Assembly (NCBI GenBank): GCA_038380435.1
Contig: JAWZYU010000019.1
Span: 24,701,801 to 24,765,800, forward strand
Direction: 5' to 3'
DNA length: 64,000 nt
DNA from: Ryuthela nishihirai
Lineage: Eukaryota; Arthropoda; Arachnida; Araneae; Heptathelidae
The stretch's first letter is position 1. Every line of letters begins with the position of its first letter. Both the position numbers and the translations under genes were made by a program. Below, one piece after another: positions 60,201 through 62,884 of this stretch. The notes beneath the pieces are model-generated. The model was not told the DNA's origin, did no database searches, and saw only the letters and a program-made list of their open reading frames with translations.

Positions 60201-62236
60201 CAGTGTGTTCTTTAACGTGCACAGGGTATCGCTCTCCCACACACGGGACCACGGTTTAAAGTCCCATCCGATGGACAACAGCCTTTCCAAGCCCATCGGT
60301 GTCCCATACTGACTGTGGGCAGGGCAGGGAATTTTGCGGAGAAAAATCTCAACGCTGACCCTGCTGGGTCTCTAACCTGGGAACTACAGATTACAAGCCT
60401 GGCGCACTACTGACTGAGCCCCCCCCCCCCCTCAATATATTAATGAAAAACAATGTGATATTAAAACAAAAGGGGAAACAAAATAAAAAACAAAACTGAT
60501 AATGAAAATGTGTAAAAGTGTTTTACATGTCATCATTCAAGTCTCCTGATCATACTTTATGGCAGGCAAATGAAAGTTTTACTGTGAATGTTTTAAGACT
60601 ATGACCAAAATTAATATTTCATTTACTTTTTCATGACTATATCCAAAATAATTTTTTTTGAAACTTCTACAGGCCTGTAAAAACCAATATTTAACCCTTC
60701 AGGGGTCAAGGACACCTATAAACGTTTTTTGTACAACACATCAAACTTCAATATTTTTTAAATTCTGTTTGAAAATTTTCTTACACATATCTTTTAAAAA
60801 TACATAATTCAAGCTTGAAAAATAATATTTTCTTCTATCATTTGATGCAAAGTTTATTAAACTACAATAAACATAATTAGATAAAGCCACCTGATTGCCA
60901 TATTTTAGAAGACCTGATTTAAGCTCACAAGTTTTGTTTGAACTATTATCAATATATTTTTCCTTAAATTTTTGAATCTCATAAATATAAATATTTGAAT
61001 CTCATAAGAAAATTAACAAAAAAAATGTTATTTTTAAAAACAAGATTTCAGAAGTAATTATGAAATATGTACCTATTTTTTCAGTATACCACTATAAAAA
61101 GTGCTATTAAAATTAATATGTTACTGCAATGTTCATATTTTTTACTTCAATAAAATTTGGAATTAAATTCTCTTTAATTTGGTATATAGCGTGACCTATT
61201 TCTGTTGATTAGTTATTTATTAAAAATATTCTAAAGTTAACTTGTTTATTGGACTCTGCAACAAGCCTGGACTTTTCTCAAAGTATGGTACAGAGAAAAA
61301 ATTACAAAACAGAAGAAATGTTTACTTTAAACAAGAAAACTATTTTTTTTTTTGCTATTCAGAAATAAATAGCTTTTCTATTCATGTGCATTATAATCAT
61401 TTCTGTCTATTAGTGTATTTTAAATAAATTTTTATTTATGTTGTCAAATGCATTTTTTTTTTACTTCATGACTCTAAAAAAAAGTCCTATTAAAATTAAA
61501 TTAATCGTGTTTTTTGTTAAACATTTTATTTTCAGAAAATCCAATATTAAATGCTGATTAATTTGGCATATAACATGCCATAATTCCTTTCATTAGATAT
61601 TTGGAAAAACAGCTCTAAAGTAAATTTTTTTTGGCCTAATCAGTGAAAAAACAATAGCTGGACTTGGGAAGGGTTAAATGACATAACTTTGCAAGACTTG
61701 GGAAGGGTTAAATGACATAACTTTGCAAGACTTGTGAACTTGAAAACGTTCTAAAGCAGATAAATTTGTGGCTCAGTCATGTCAGCTAGAATAGGCGACA
61801 TGTAACCAGGGTTTACTGCTTGAGGTCTATCTAAATAAGGAGAAAACTTTGCTGTTGCTTTGAAAATATGTTCATGAATAATTAAAACTGAATATTTCAA
61901 CATAAGAAAACATTTAAGCCAGCTTGTTCAGTTTGGTGACAATTTGGCTGTTTTGAATTATATAACAGCTTAAAAAGCAAGAAACTGTATAATCAAGTTG
62001 AAAATTATCTTATTTAATATTAGACAAAATTTAAAAGCTAAAGTTTCAACCAAAAAATGGAAGCAAATATTATTATAAAAACATTAAAAGACAAAATAAA
62101 TTATACATACAGAATGGGGCCCATCAATAACTTTTACAATATCCCTCATCTGGATTTGATTCTGTTCAGAATCAAGTGCTACTGCCCGCCTTGTATCTTT
62201 TTTCTTTGTTACTGCTTGGTGTTTGACCTTAACCAC
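79..62236 (-). CDS. SUPT5H: SPT5 transcription elongation factor gene, partial (8 internal exons)
   Basis: SPT5 pairs with SPT4 to form DSIF, which binds RNA polymerase II, supports promoter-proximal pausing and, after phosphorylation by CDK9/P-TEFb, promotes elongation in the nucleus. Eight exons join into one open frame of about 376 residues: 62236-62111, 51372-51247, 40390-40168, 24811-24706, 23269-23148, 11800-11692, 11147-10954 and 201-79. The order of parts matches animal SPT5: a KOW module, a Gly/Ala/Arg linker, a second KOW module, CTR1 with GS(R/Q)TP repeats, then CTR2 with TPSPSGY repeats. All introns are GT-AG and every phase agrees across junctions. The N-terminal acidic region, NGN domain and first KOW domains lie above 64000; the final KOW domain lies below position 1. 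Introns reach 15 kb and hold nearly all the repeats in the window. The identity is very secure; the symbol follows the vertebrate name. Confidence 0.95.
1370..2025 (-). mobile_element. LINE 3' end, copy 1 (RNase H-type family)
   Basis: The minus strand encodes about 160 residues (2018-1530) ending in a knuckle of the form [20 protein letters not shown] followed by [13 protein letters not shown]. This C-x2-C-x(n)-H-x4-C pattern is typical of the C-terminus of I/Jockey-group LINE polyproteins. About 150 bp of 3' UTR follows, down to about 1370. The same coding end and the same UTR occur at 47560-48130, so this is a family. Only the end of the element is present, as expected for 5' truncation during target-primed insertion. 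Confidence 0.75.
3186..3375 (+). mobile_element. SINE-A, worn copy
   Basis: A tRNA-like head (…ggctactgattaaagggactc…tttgagcc) is followed by the family body …tttctgctgagttcatgc… and the end segment ctgacagacttctatcagacc. It aligns along its length with the cleaner copy at 14217-14432. It is diverged, with a weakened box A, so it is an old insertion. No target duplication was found. Confidence 0.7.
3739..4357 (+). mobile_element. Solo LTR of a Gypsy-type retrotransposon
   Basis: The segment begins TGTTACGACAG and ends CCGCAACA, giving short inverted ends TGTTACG/CGCAACA. It is flanked on both sides by ATAT (3735-3738 and 4358-4361), a 4-bp duplication seen with Gypsy-group elements. Inside is a 67-bp tandem duplication (3902-3968, 3969-4032), and the second unit carries TATAAAAG at 4012-4019, a likely promoter in plus orientation. 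No internal coding region or second LTR is present, so it is most simply a solo LTR left by recombination. Family assignment is by structure only. Confidence 0.6.
3902..4032 (+). repeat. 67-bp tandem duplication inside the LTR
   Basis: Two near-identical units each run from taagtatcaagaagtaac through tgtatacgcggaag to cttttat. The position just before and over the TATA-like box resembles the duplicated upstream elements of LTR promoters. The two units differ at a few bases only (gga/gta, gatc/gaac). Confidence 0.7.
6437..6530 (-). repeat. Single tRNA-like repeat unit
   Basis: On the minus strand the order is box A-like (ttagttcaactggaag), an anticodon-arm-like hairpin, then the box B-like word GGATTCAAATCCCG. 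It resembles the tRNA-like parts of the repeat at 26290-26760 (CATGCCAGAG hairpin). It stands alone, without a recognisable body, and is too degraded to be a tRNA gene. Confidence 0.5.
7708..8098. repeat. tRNA-like repeat, head-to-head inverted pair (locus A)
   Basis: The left arm (about 7708-7850) reads tttatttgaagccacttctttgctgctgta… and the right arm (about 7960-8098) is its reverse complement (…aacagcaaagacagtgatttcaaataaa). Each arm includes a tRNA-like block next to a 'ccctatacccagt' word; the right one has TGAGCTACCAACCACTGTGG and GGTTCACATCCC. The arms are about 85% alike by eye and the centre about 110 bp is not paired. The layout repeats at 25063-25760 with a different body. Confidence 0.65.
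9402..10714. repeat. tRNA-like 300-bp unit multimer with 14-bp target duplication (locus B)
   Basis: Four tRNA-like blocks lie here: 9490-9563 on the minus strand, then 9985-10060, 10284-10359 and 10584-10659 on the plus strand. Box A starts of the plus blocks fall at 9992, 10291 and 10591, a period of 299-300 bp. Each block has box A (GGTAGCTCAGTGGTCCAGAGC-like), an arm CCTGACATGTTATCAGG, and box B (GGTTCGTATCCC). The spacer …gtgctgatttattagtgg…atctcattatttatc… is common to all units. Orientation flips near 9770-9800. The whole array is flanked by tttacacatggtaa at 9388-9401 and 10715-10728. No open frame and no hammerhead core was found in the unit. Confidence 0.8.
10954..11147 (-). CDS. 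SUPT5H: SPT5 exon: acidic hinge and start of CTR2
   Basis: This 194-nt exon encodes [20 protein letters not shown], then [20 protein letters not shown], and ends [14 protein letters not shown] plus one base. It corresponds to the EEYEYAFDDEPTPSPQAY region of vertebrate SPT5 that opens CTR2. The acceptor is CTCTTTTAG and the donor GTAAGC. CTR2 repeats are of the P-(S/T)-P-S-P-x-x-Y type and are also phosphorylated. The exon is separated from the previous one by only 0.54 kb. Confidence 0.93.
11148..11691 (-). other. SPT5 intron (544 bp) between CTR1 and CTR2 exons
   Basis: This is the shortest intron in the window, with acceptor CTCTTTTAG and donor GTTGGT. I see no repeat or gene in it beyond AT-rich sequence and short poly-A or poly-T runs. 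Confidence 0.85.
11692..11800 (-). CDS. SUPT5H: SPT5 exon: end of CTR1 repeats
   Basis: This 109-nt exon starts with two bases finishing a codon and encodes [28 protein letters not shown] and SNANTPA. The GGAWDP...NTP motif closes CTR1 in animal SPT5. The acceptor TTTCTTTGCAG is strong. The donor that keeps frame is GTTGGT at 11691; the better-looking GTAAAG four bases further on would lead to an early stop in the next exon. Confidence 0.93.
11957..12425 (+). mobile_element. piggyBac-type MITE, 5' part
   Basis: It begins TTAA-CCCTTCTAGAC and matches the first half of the element at 60695-61673 (…tagtacaacacatgaaactccaat…, …aagtaattacaaaatatgtacc…). The right half and right terminus are missing or unrecognisable. 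Non-coding. Confidence 0.55.
12932..12985. repeat. Perfect 23-bp inverted repeat
   Basis: The left arm at 12932-12954 (ATCTTTTGAGAAAAAGATG…) and the right arm at 12963-12985 are exact reverse complements with an 8-bp loop. The left arm itself contains a smaller palindrome sharing the word CTTTCATCTTTT, so three copies of one word alternate in direction. Confidence 0.85.
13805..13862 (-). ncRNA. Hammerhead-ribozyme-like core in PLE-A (minus arm), decayed
   Basis: This is the counterpart of the plus-arm motif, read on the minus strand. CTGATG is at 13847-13842, with the last core A lost. CCCAAGTAAGG follows, then GCGAAA (GAAA at 13824-13821) and T-ATGC-A-TC. The preserved C before GAAA suggests an older, better stem II. 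The loss of the core A should inactivate it. Confidence 0.4.
14217..14432 (+). mobile_element. SINE-A with 11-bp target duplication
   Basis: A 216-bp insertion flanked by tagtgaggacc at 14206-14216 and 14433-14443. The head is tRNA-like, with box A TGGCCAAGTGGTTAGC and box B GGTTTGAGCCC. The body contains …tttctgctgaggtcctgcc… and ctgacaggctcctgtcagacc, and the tail is T/A-rich (tatttatattttttatta). The opposite Penelope arm has the uninterrupted site near 17746-17760, which proves it is an insertion. Confidence 0.85.
16252..17020 (+). pseudogene. Penelope-type reverse transcriptase, broken
   Basis: Three reading frames must be combined to follow the RT: 16252 to about 16400 ([18 protein letters not shown]), 16398-16664 ([16 protein letters not shown]), then a third from 16660 ([20 protein letters not shown], ending near 17020 before a TAG). 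The last part has the Penelope-type sequence of residues that follows the palm (LPFVDINL … [19 protein letters not shown]). The D-to-N change in YIND should abolish metal binding. This is a dead copy, and its mirror copy shares the same missing base. Confidence 0.75.
18075..18140 (+). ncRNA. Hammerhead-ribozyme-like core in PLE-A (plus arm)
   Basis: CTGATGA at 18090-18096 is followed by a short imperfect stem II containing CCCAAAGTAAGG, then GAAA at 18117-18120, then T-GTGC-A-TC (18121-18128). The last part gives a one-pair stem III with a four-base loop and a predicted cut after C18128. The minimal type I hammerheads reported in Penelope-like elements have the same order and spacing. Stem I (TTCC…/…GGAA) has mismatches, and stem II is weak, so activity is doubtful. 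It lies in sense, 3' to the RT, which fits the family. Confidence 0.45.
18461..18560 (+). repeat. Direct repeat of the PLE-A left end (pseudo-LTR start)
   Basis: About 100 bp starting cagttatccaatatag, nearly the same as 15736-15835, including gactgtctcctcagac and cataacctattggat. It lies directly after the plus arm, so the element is followed by the start of a tandem copy. Partial tandem copies are a usual feature of Penelope-like insertions. Confidence 0.7.
19040..19100 (-). ncRNA. Hammerhead-ribozyme-like core downstream of PLE-B
   Basis: On the minus strand CTGATGA (19088-19082) is followed by TGCTG…CAGGG, which can form a CTG/CAG stem II. Then come GAAA (19063-19060) and TGCATC (19059-19054), which gives a one-pair stem III with a short loop. 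The expected partner for stem I is not convincing. It is in sense and 3' of the RT, the same relative place as in PLE-A. Confidence 0.35.
19250..20266 (-). mobile_element. Second Penelope-like family (PLE-B), degraded
   Basis: The minus strand shows a reverse transcriptase palm, [20 protein letters not shown] near 20040, followed by [20 protein letters not shown] near 19930. Unlike PLE-A the YIDD motif keeps both aspartates. The N-terminal side (20266-20040) is frameshifted, with [10 protein letters not shown] and [12 protein letters not shown] pieces. Further down, [18 protein letters not shown] (about 19800) and [14 protein letters not shown] (about 19260) match the C-terminal part of PLE-A in pattern. 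Many stops are present. The sequence differs clearly from PLE-A, so it is a separate family. Confidence 0.7.
20430..21185 (+). repeat. Dispersed AT-rich repeat, copy related to 61060-61673
   Basis: Long shared wording with the right half of the piggyBac-type MITE: tttaatttggtacatagc / atgacctatttctgtt, gttaaacattttattttcag aaaatcc, and catgccataattcttttcat. Ends are unclear here. Non-coding; short ORFs over it are lysine- and phenylalanine-rich noise. Confidence 0.6.
22453..22706 (-). mobile_element. SINE-B, lacks tRNA head
   Basis: Reading on the minus strand, the body runs from ggaaaggctgccatcc to the 3' end ggtaaaacaacccaacc-like sequence (here gggttgttttatctcagag on plus). The tRNA-related head is missing. 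It shares the tgttctttaa…tgcacagggtatgg core with all SINE-B copies. Confidence 0.75.
23148..23269 (-). CDS. SUPT5H: SPT5 exon: start of CTR1 repeats
   Basis: This 122-nt exon encodes [10 protein letters not shown], then [23 protein letters not shown] and SQTPQYE. These are the G-S-(R/Q)-T-P-x-Y-G repeats of CTR1, whose threonines are CDK9 targets in studied animals. The acceptor is TATATATAG, with few pyrimidines, and the donor is GTTTGT. It carries about four repeat units, and the next exon carries more. Confidence 0.93.
23270..24705 (-). other. SPT5 intron (1.4 kb), no recognisable element
   Basis: AT-rich sequence with a small direct duplication near 23455-23490 (actactaactatcctcaata, twice). 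A short open run near 24310-24350 was considered as a micro-exon and rejected, because the flanking exons already join in frame without it. Confidence 0.8.
24706..24811 (-). CDS. SUPT5H: SPT5 exon: second KOW module
   Basis: This 106-nt exon starts with two bases that finish a Gly codon and ends with two bases of the next. It encodes [20 protein letters not shown], then [16 protein letters not shown]. The order I-G-I-V-K-D-A-T, then R-V-E-L-H, then Q-T-I-S-V-D-R, is diagnostic of the SPT5 KOW module that precedes CTR1. The donor is consensus GTAAGT and the acceptor is AAATTAG. The next exon follows after a 1.4-kb intron. Confidence 0.94.
25063..25760. repeat. tRNA-like repeat, head-to-head inverted pair (locus C)
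   Basis: The left arm has a tRNA-like block on the minus strand (about 25098-25172) and the right arm one on the plus strand (about 25593-25668), with box A GGTAGCTCAGTGGTCC and box B GGTTCGTATCCC. Both arms share the body …agaagccaagattggttgag tctattaattta… and …aggaatgtaggtttgagaatg. The block and its leader ttagaggagatcttgat match locus B closely, but the variable body differs, so this is a sister subfamily. The left arm ends in a second partial unit at about 25375-25405. No clear target duplication was found. Confidence 0.7.
26290..26760 (-). repeat. tRNA-like repeat, tandem dimer (locus D)
   Basis: Two tRNA-like blocks on the minus strand start from catggcaggaatcgaacctg (26308) and catggcaggaattgaatccg (26621), a period of 313 bp. 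Both are followed by the same words, ctaaaatcttccagaataag acctataaatctttca. Box B reads GGTTCGATTCCTGCC in the better unit. Right of the second unit, ttgcctctcctgaagtactg is an inverted copy of a word at 26430-26465. A single related block lies at 6437-6530. Confidence 0.65.
27000..28520 (-). mobile_element. LINE reverse transcriptase and 3' region, old copy
   Basis: Reading down the minus strand from 28520, RT pieces appear in changing frames: KTAKMMDLL-like, CTIFMDLNK…[11 protein letters not shown] (near 28420-28370), then a block equivalent to S-V-L-R-P-L-L-F, and [11 protein letters not shown] (near 28160). Further down, [15 protein letters not shown] (27880) and [18 protein letters not shown] (27640) fit the region after the palm. 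FADD is the catalytic pair. The copy has many frameshifts and is clearly dead. The family is CR1/Jockey-like by motif order, but the exact clade is not certain. Confidence 0.65.
28545..28620 (-). mobile_element. SINE-A 3' fragment
   Basis: The plus strand reads ctcaagcagctgcttgccac agaggtctgacaggagcctg tcag, the exact reverse of the SINE-A end at 14370-14410. Only this end is present. Confidence 0.75.
28751..29361. mobile_element. Mariner/Tc1-type MITE, 611 bp, TA duplication
   Basis: Terminal inverted repeats of about 50 bp start CACTCAGTG(C/T)TCACTG and include GAATTATGACCATCT and CCTCCATGTTATTT. The element is flanked by TA on both sides (28749-28750, 29362-29363). It has no transposase. 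Inside the left half is a 55-bp direct duplication (gaagttctataactaatcat …). Less exact relatives occur near 4850-5410 and 62720-62870. Confidence 0.75.
30209..32637 (+). mobile_element. Tigger (pogo-type) DNA transposon, full length
   Basis: Terminal inverted repeats start CACTTATCCCCCGATTTAC on the left and CACCTATCCCTCGATTTAC on the right, each flanked by TA (30207-30208, 32638-32639). This is the layout of the Tc1/mariner superfamily, Tigger branch. Inside is one transposase pseudogene (30640-32352) and AT-rich flanks. The subterminal words ttttacacg and tttacatag repeat near both ends, as expected for transposase binding sites. Confidence 0.85.
30640..32352 (+). pseudogene. Tigger transposase, frameshifted
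   Basis: A CENP-B/Psq-type DNA-binding start ([20 protein letters not shown]) begins at about 30640. A HTH CenpB region ([17 protein letters not shown], 30850) and the DDE core follow. The core shows VFNADESGL at 31145, [10 protein letters not shown] at 31490 and [10 protein letters not shown] in another frame near 31585; these three aspartates form the expected triad of Tigger enzymes. An acidic tail ([13 protein letters not shown]) follows. At least four frame changes are needed, near 31030, 31540, 31665 and 32080, so no active enzyme is made. Otherwise the region is nearly continuous, so inactivation may be fairly recent. Confidence 0.85.
33342..33590 (+). pseudogene. LINE reverse transcriptase fragment
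   Basis: The frame reads [17 protein letters not shown], then [19 protein letters not shown], then [23 protein letters not shown] and YADD are the motifs flanking the palm in CR1/Jockey-type LINEs. About 80 residues remain and the rest of the element is not visible. Confidence 0.7.
33975..34190 (-). mobile_element. SINE-B, worn copy without head
   Basis: The minus-strand body matches SINE-B across gagcagaacctttttgcaca, agacccactggacagctatt and ccatagtttaatg. Divergence is high and the tRNA head is missing. Confidence 0.65.
37289..38790 (+). mobile_element. Tc1-type DNA transposon with inverted ends
   Basis: The left end reads CTGTTCATAATTTAAGGAAG, then ttgaacaaaatgcaaatatctcaag. The right end carries the reverse complement (…cttgagatatttgcatttttgttcaacttccttaaattatgaa). 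Arms are over 45 bp and near-identical apart from one base in an A run. Length about 1.5 kb is typical of Tc1 elements. The outermost bases (acactgct / actgtcctgct) differ a little, so the exact ends may be off by a few bases. Confidence 0.8.
37560..38540 (+). pseudogene. Tc1-type transposase, degraded
   Basis: Pieces in several frames follow a Tc1 enzyme. The second helix-turn-helix reads [20 protein letters not shown], then [21 protein letters not shown] segment equivalent to [10 protein letters not shown] (first catalytic D) lies near 38005, [11 protein letters not shown] near 38110, and [14 protein letters not shown] (the region of the third acidic residue) near 38360. Stops and shifts are frequent. 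Confidence 0.7.
39624..39996 (+). mobile_element. SINE-B, full length, 13-bp target duplication
   Basis: Flanked by cctgtttaaatag at 39611-39623 and 39997-40009. The head is tRNA-like (TTGCTCAGTCAGTAGC, then GGTTCGAGTCCC). The body holds gtagg.gacaccgatgggct and …acgttaaagaac-like words, and the 3' end is caaaacaaccaacc. It is 373 bp long. Confidence 0.88.
40168..40390 (-). CDS. SUPT5H: SPT5 exon: Gly/Ala/Arg linker and start of the next KOW module
   Basis: This 223-nt exon enters at phase 0 and leaves after one base of a Gly codon. It begins [20 protein letters not shown], resembling the [13 protein letters not shown] motif of vertebrate SPT5. It then runs through an alanine-glycine tract (about residues 35-53) and an RGRGRRDN basic patch into [15 protein letters not shown], the opening of a KOW fold. 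The acceptor is AATGTTCCAG and the donor GTAAGT. The Ala-Gly tract looks like local triplet expansion; on the plus strand it appears as repeated cctgctcctg-type codons. The linker is disordered in known SPT5 proteins. Confidence 0.94.
40850..41300 (+). pseudogene. Tc1-type transposase fragment, second family
   Basis: Frames combined by eye give a piece like [20 protein letters not shown], a helix-turn-helix linker motif, then QWCNEQVE and, near 41218, [20 protein letters not shown]. The FSDE(S/A) word is the first catalytic aspartate region of Tc1 transposases. It differs from the 37-kb element. No inverted ends were found and stops are common. Confidence 0.6.
41590..41965 (-). mobile_element. 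SINE-B, worn, minus orientation
   Basis: On the plus strand it runs from ggtttgttttacctctaag to ctgacccaatcccag, covering the 3' end, body, and a decayed tRNA head (gtaacttgaaactggg corresponds to box B). It lies head-to-head with the next copy, about 10 bp apart. Confidence 0.7.
41975..42296 (+). mobile_element. SINE-B, worn, plus orientation, no tRNA head
   Basis: It begins at the ttaagatttatttcttcaaa position of the body and continues through tgccctaccctcagtcagta to ggtaaaacaacctaacacaa. It contains a small local duplication near 42180-42260 (tgtgtgcaaaa words). With the preceding copy it makes an imperfect inverted repeat of about 320-bp arms. Confidence 0.7.
45553..45715 (+). mobile_element. 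SINE-A, missing its first bases
   Basis: It runs from tcaagtggttactgatctaa through GGTTCGAGCCC (box B) and tttctgctgaggtcctgcc to ctgacaggctcgtgtcagac. It matches 14217-14432 closely but lacks the first part of box A. The tail is tatttattttatttat. Confidence 0.8.
47145..47490 (-). mobile_element. SINE-B, full-length but worn
   Basis: The plus strand runs from ttaggttgttttaccactga to gcacaggtgggactcgaact (box B) and a degraded head. Body words agttctttaaaatgcaaag and ggcagtttagaggagataaa identify the family. Confidence 0.75.
47560..49850 (-). mobile_element. LINE with RNase H domain, copy 2
   Basis: Reading down the minus strand from 49850, the palm end has [19 protein letters not shown] near 49800, then a degraded region. 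After the SINE-B at 48839-49245 comes [13 protein letters not shown] RNase H domain follows: [20 protein letters not shown] then [17 protein letters not shown] (about 48450-48370), and a [12 protein letters not shown] motif (about 48255) in place of the usual HxGxxGNE(xx)D. The C-terminal knuckle and 3' UTR (to about 47560) match 1370-2025. RNase H places it in the I/R1/Loa-like group of LINEs. Several frameshifts are present. Confidence 0.75.
48839..49245 (+). mobile_element. SINE-B inserted in the LINE, 14-bp target duplication
   Basis: Flanked by tgagtagcttgtgg at 48825-48838 and 49246-49259. It is 407 bp, longer than other copies, because of a fold-back at 48870-48945: the tRNA head from cgtaatctgtagttcccagg is followed by its own reverse complement. 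Box A GGTGGCTCAGTCGGTAGC and box B GGTTCGAGTCCC are intact, and the 3' end is ggtaaaacaacccaacc. Confidence 0.9.
49805..49890 (+). repeat. Short minisatellite, three units
   Basis: Three imperfect units of about 24-33 bp: tatcgaagaaccaacccctc, tatcgaagaaccaactcctc and tatcgaagaaccctcccccc, each followed by attt. It lies at the broken 5' edge of the LINE copy. Confidence 0.75.
50401..50757 (+). mobile_element. SINE-B, deletion in box A region
   Basis: It starts ggggtggctcataatctgta, in which the GTCGGTAGCACGCCAGGCTC part of the head is deleted. It continues with the family body to ggtaatacatcccaaa. The deletion removes half of box A, so it is unlikely to be transcribed. Confidence 0.8.
51247..51372 (-). 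CDS. SUPT5H: SPT5 exon: second half of a KOW module
   Basis: This 126-nt exon is phase 0 on both sides and encodes 42 residues, beginning [15 protein letters not shown] and ending [11 protein letters not shown]. It continues DGPHS of the previous exon into the KOW-type turn G-R-x-G-E-I-K-H. The acceptor has a good pyrimidine tract (TTCTTTTCTAG) and the donor is consensus GTAAGT. The conserved [12 protein letters not shown] segment is typical of animal SPT5. Two introns of about 11 kb flank it. Confidence 0.94.
52138..52520 (-). mobile_element. SINE-B, full length, 11-bp target duplication
   Basis: Flanked by tttcttatgag at 52127-52137 and 52521-52531. On the minus strand the head is ggggcgggagtggctcagtt with box B GGTTTGAGTCCC, and the end is ggtaaaacaacccaac. 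It is 383 bp long. Confidence 0.88.
52887..52946. repeat. 60-bp near-perfect hairpin
   Basis: The left arm is 52887-52914 (CCTCAAGAAAAAAGTAGTCG…) and the right arm 52917-52946, paired over 28 bases with one extra CA and a 2-bp loop. It stands alone in AT-rich intron DNA, with no poly-T terminator logic on either strand and no repeats beside it. Confidence 0.85.
53560..54290. repeat. Degenerate tandem repeat, about 260-275 bp period
   Basis: Related words recur at intervals. taatattttattaatacct (53657), tgtttcattagtacctatct (53916) and taatatttcatcaataccta (54192) are each followed by an aaa(g/t)-rich run. gatcatttgcaatattcatt (53831) and gatcatttgcaatatttgtt (54093) also pair. Units are only about 65-70% alike by eye, so this is an old array. 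Non-coding. Confidence 0.5.
54981..56155 (+). mobile_element. Merlin-type DNA transposon, complete ends
   Basis: Perfect 28-bp inverted ends start GGTACTTACGTATTAACGCC, at 54981-55008 and 56128-56155. They are flanked by an exact 8-bp duplication TTTGAAAA (54973-54980, 56156-56163). Eight to nine base pairs is the target size of Merlin elements. The element is 1175 bp with one transposase pseudogene. Perfect ends and duplication suggest a young insertion. Confidence 0.92.
55180..55912 (+). pseudogene. Merlin (IS1016-like) transposase with one shift and one stop
   Basis: The N-terminal part has cysteine words RKCTNSHDM and [13 protein letters not shown] (about 55198-55290) of a zinc-ribbon type. 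A frameshift near 55290 leads to [14 protein letters not shown], then [15 protein letters not shown]. The DDE core shows [12 protein letters not shown] at 55508, [11 protein letters not shown] at 55694 and [14 protein letters not shown] at 55808, which supply the D, D and E residues. A TGA at 55559-55561 interrupts the frame, which then resumes unchanged ([16 protein letters not shown]). The frame ends [15 protein letters not shown] at 55912, near the usual C-terminus. With just two lesions it is close to an intact gene but not functional as written. Confidence 0.88.
56690..57350. repeat. Second degenerate tandem repeat, about 270 bp period
   Basis: Words recur at 56698 (gatgaataatactctctctc) and 56970 (gatgaatgctactctctccc), each followed by a ttttattctttattat-like run. 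A third, partial copy (gatactctttctcccatgaa) is at 57138. The period is like the array at 53560 but the sequences are not obviously the same. Confidence 0.45.
57665..57958 (-). mobile_element. Headless SINE-B with 12-bp target duplication
   Basis: Flanked by tattttgttatg at 57653-57664 and 57959-57970. It contains the complete SINE-B body and 3' end, but the minus-strand start is at the cccaaaatttcatgccc position, right after the tRNA-related part. It is therefore a 5'-truncated insertion made by reverse transcription. It sits inside the LINE. Confidence 0.85.
58104..58398 (-). mobile_element. Headless SINE-B with 14-bp target duplication
   Basis: Flanked by taatagtgttagtg at 58090-58103 and 58399-58412. 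It starts (minus strand) at ccgcaaaattcctcgccc, the same place within a few bases as the copy at 57665, and lacks the tRNA head. The body is close to consensus, so it is a younger copy. Confidence 0.87.
59450..59821 (+). mobile_element. SINE-B, full length, near consensus, 11-bp target duplication
   Basis: Flanked by cttggccctgg at 59439-59449 and 59822-59832. The head is aaggggcaggggtggctcag with box A GTGGCTCAGTCGGTAGC and box B GGTTTGAGTCCC. The core reads gtgcac(g)ataaagaacacgc and the tail ggtaaaacaacccaaccc. It is one of the best representatives of the family; a short deletion near 59785 removes part of the tttagcccatggtgtgcaaa stretch. Confidence 0.9.
60048..60433 (-). mobile_element. 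SINE-B, full length, 13-bp target duplication
   Basis: Flanked by aatatattaatga at 60035-60047 and 60434-60446. On the minus strand it starts with a run of G (plus strand cccccccccccc), then ggctcagtcagtagtgcgcc, and box B is changed (GGTTAGAGACCC). The 3' end is ggtaaaacaacccc. It is 386 bp long. Confidence 0.88.
60695..61673. mobile_element. piggyBac-type MITE with TTAA ends
   Basis: The left end TTAA-CCCTTCAGGGGTC (from 60691) and right end …GACTTGGGAAGGG-TTAA (61674-61677) give short inverted ends CCCTTC/GAAGGG. The TTAA flanks are the target of piggyBac transposases. The inside is 979 bp, AT-rich and non-coding. Partial copies at 11957 and 20430 support a dispersed family. Confidence 0.65.
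61656..61738. repeat. 41-bp tandem duplication across the MITE terminus
   Basis: The segment gacttgggaagggttaaatg acataactttgcaa occurs twice in a row, so the terminal motif, the TTAA and about 20 bp of flank are duplicated together. Confidence 0.75.
62111..62236 (-). CDS. SUPT5H: SPT5 exon: first half of a KOW module
   Basis: This 126-nt exon is phase 0 on both sides and encodes 42 residues. The reading frame starts [13 protein letters not shown] and ends [11 protein letters not shown], a strongly conserved SPT5 stretch leading into a KOW module (KOW5 in the newer numbering). The acceptor is TTTTTTATCAG and the donor is GTATGT. SPT5 KOW modules contact the RNA exit region and the polymerase clamp. 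The next exon completes the module ([12 protein letters not shown]). It is the most upstream SPT5 exon I can see in this window; nothing between 62237 and 64000 looks like another one. Confidence 0.93.
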
Positions 62237-62884
62237 CTGATAAAAAAATGGCTTCATTAATAACAATTACTACAAACAGCAAAGAATACTTTGTTCACAG
62301 CTTAACTTGAAATTTTTTAACAAACCATAACCATTTTTAATAACCATAATGCAAGAAGCAAAAAGCAATTAAAAGACCAATATTTGATAAATGGCTATAT
62401 TTAAAAAGTTATTCATTAGTACATTAACAAATTCCTATGGACTTTCATTCGAAGAATATTTGAAAAAGTTAAAATATCATACATAGAATATAAAAATGTT
62501 ATATAGTAAAATACGGAAATATTGTATATTTTATATATAATACATATATATGTAAAATGTATATGTTTAAACCTCTTTCCTCTTGGGGAAAGGTTACTTT
62601 TAATAAATCATTAGTTTGATTTATATTAGCAAAGTTCTTCAATCCTCAACCCCCTTCCTTCCAACAATCCTGGCTACAGAACCAATTTTATACATATATA
62701 TAAGTTCTATATTAATGTGGTAGGCATAACTTCCATGTTATGCCAGTGGAAAAAAATAATCTGAAGCTGCATAAATTCTGAAATAGGCTTTTTGTGTGAA
62801 AATAAAACTGATGATAAATTTAAATCCATATAAAATATCAATTTTGATTTTCAACAATCTTCTGATAATCATCAACATCATCCT

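Larger units (their letters stand above)
51373..62110 (-). other. SPT5 intron (10.7 kb) splitting a KOW module
   Basis: It contains SINE-B copies (52138, 57665, 58104, 59450, 60048), a hairpin (52887-52946), degenerate tandem repeats (53560-54290 and 56690-57350), a Merlin transposon (54981-56155), a LINE (57440-59215) and a piggyBac-type MITE (60695-61673). The stretches 51380-52120, 52950-53550, 56170-56680 and 61740-62110 show nothing recognisable. Confidence 0.8.
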
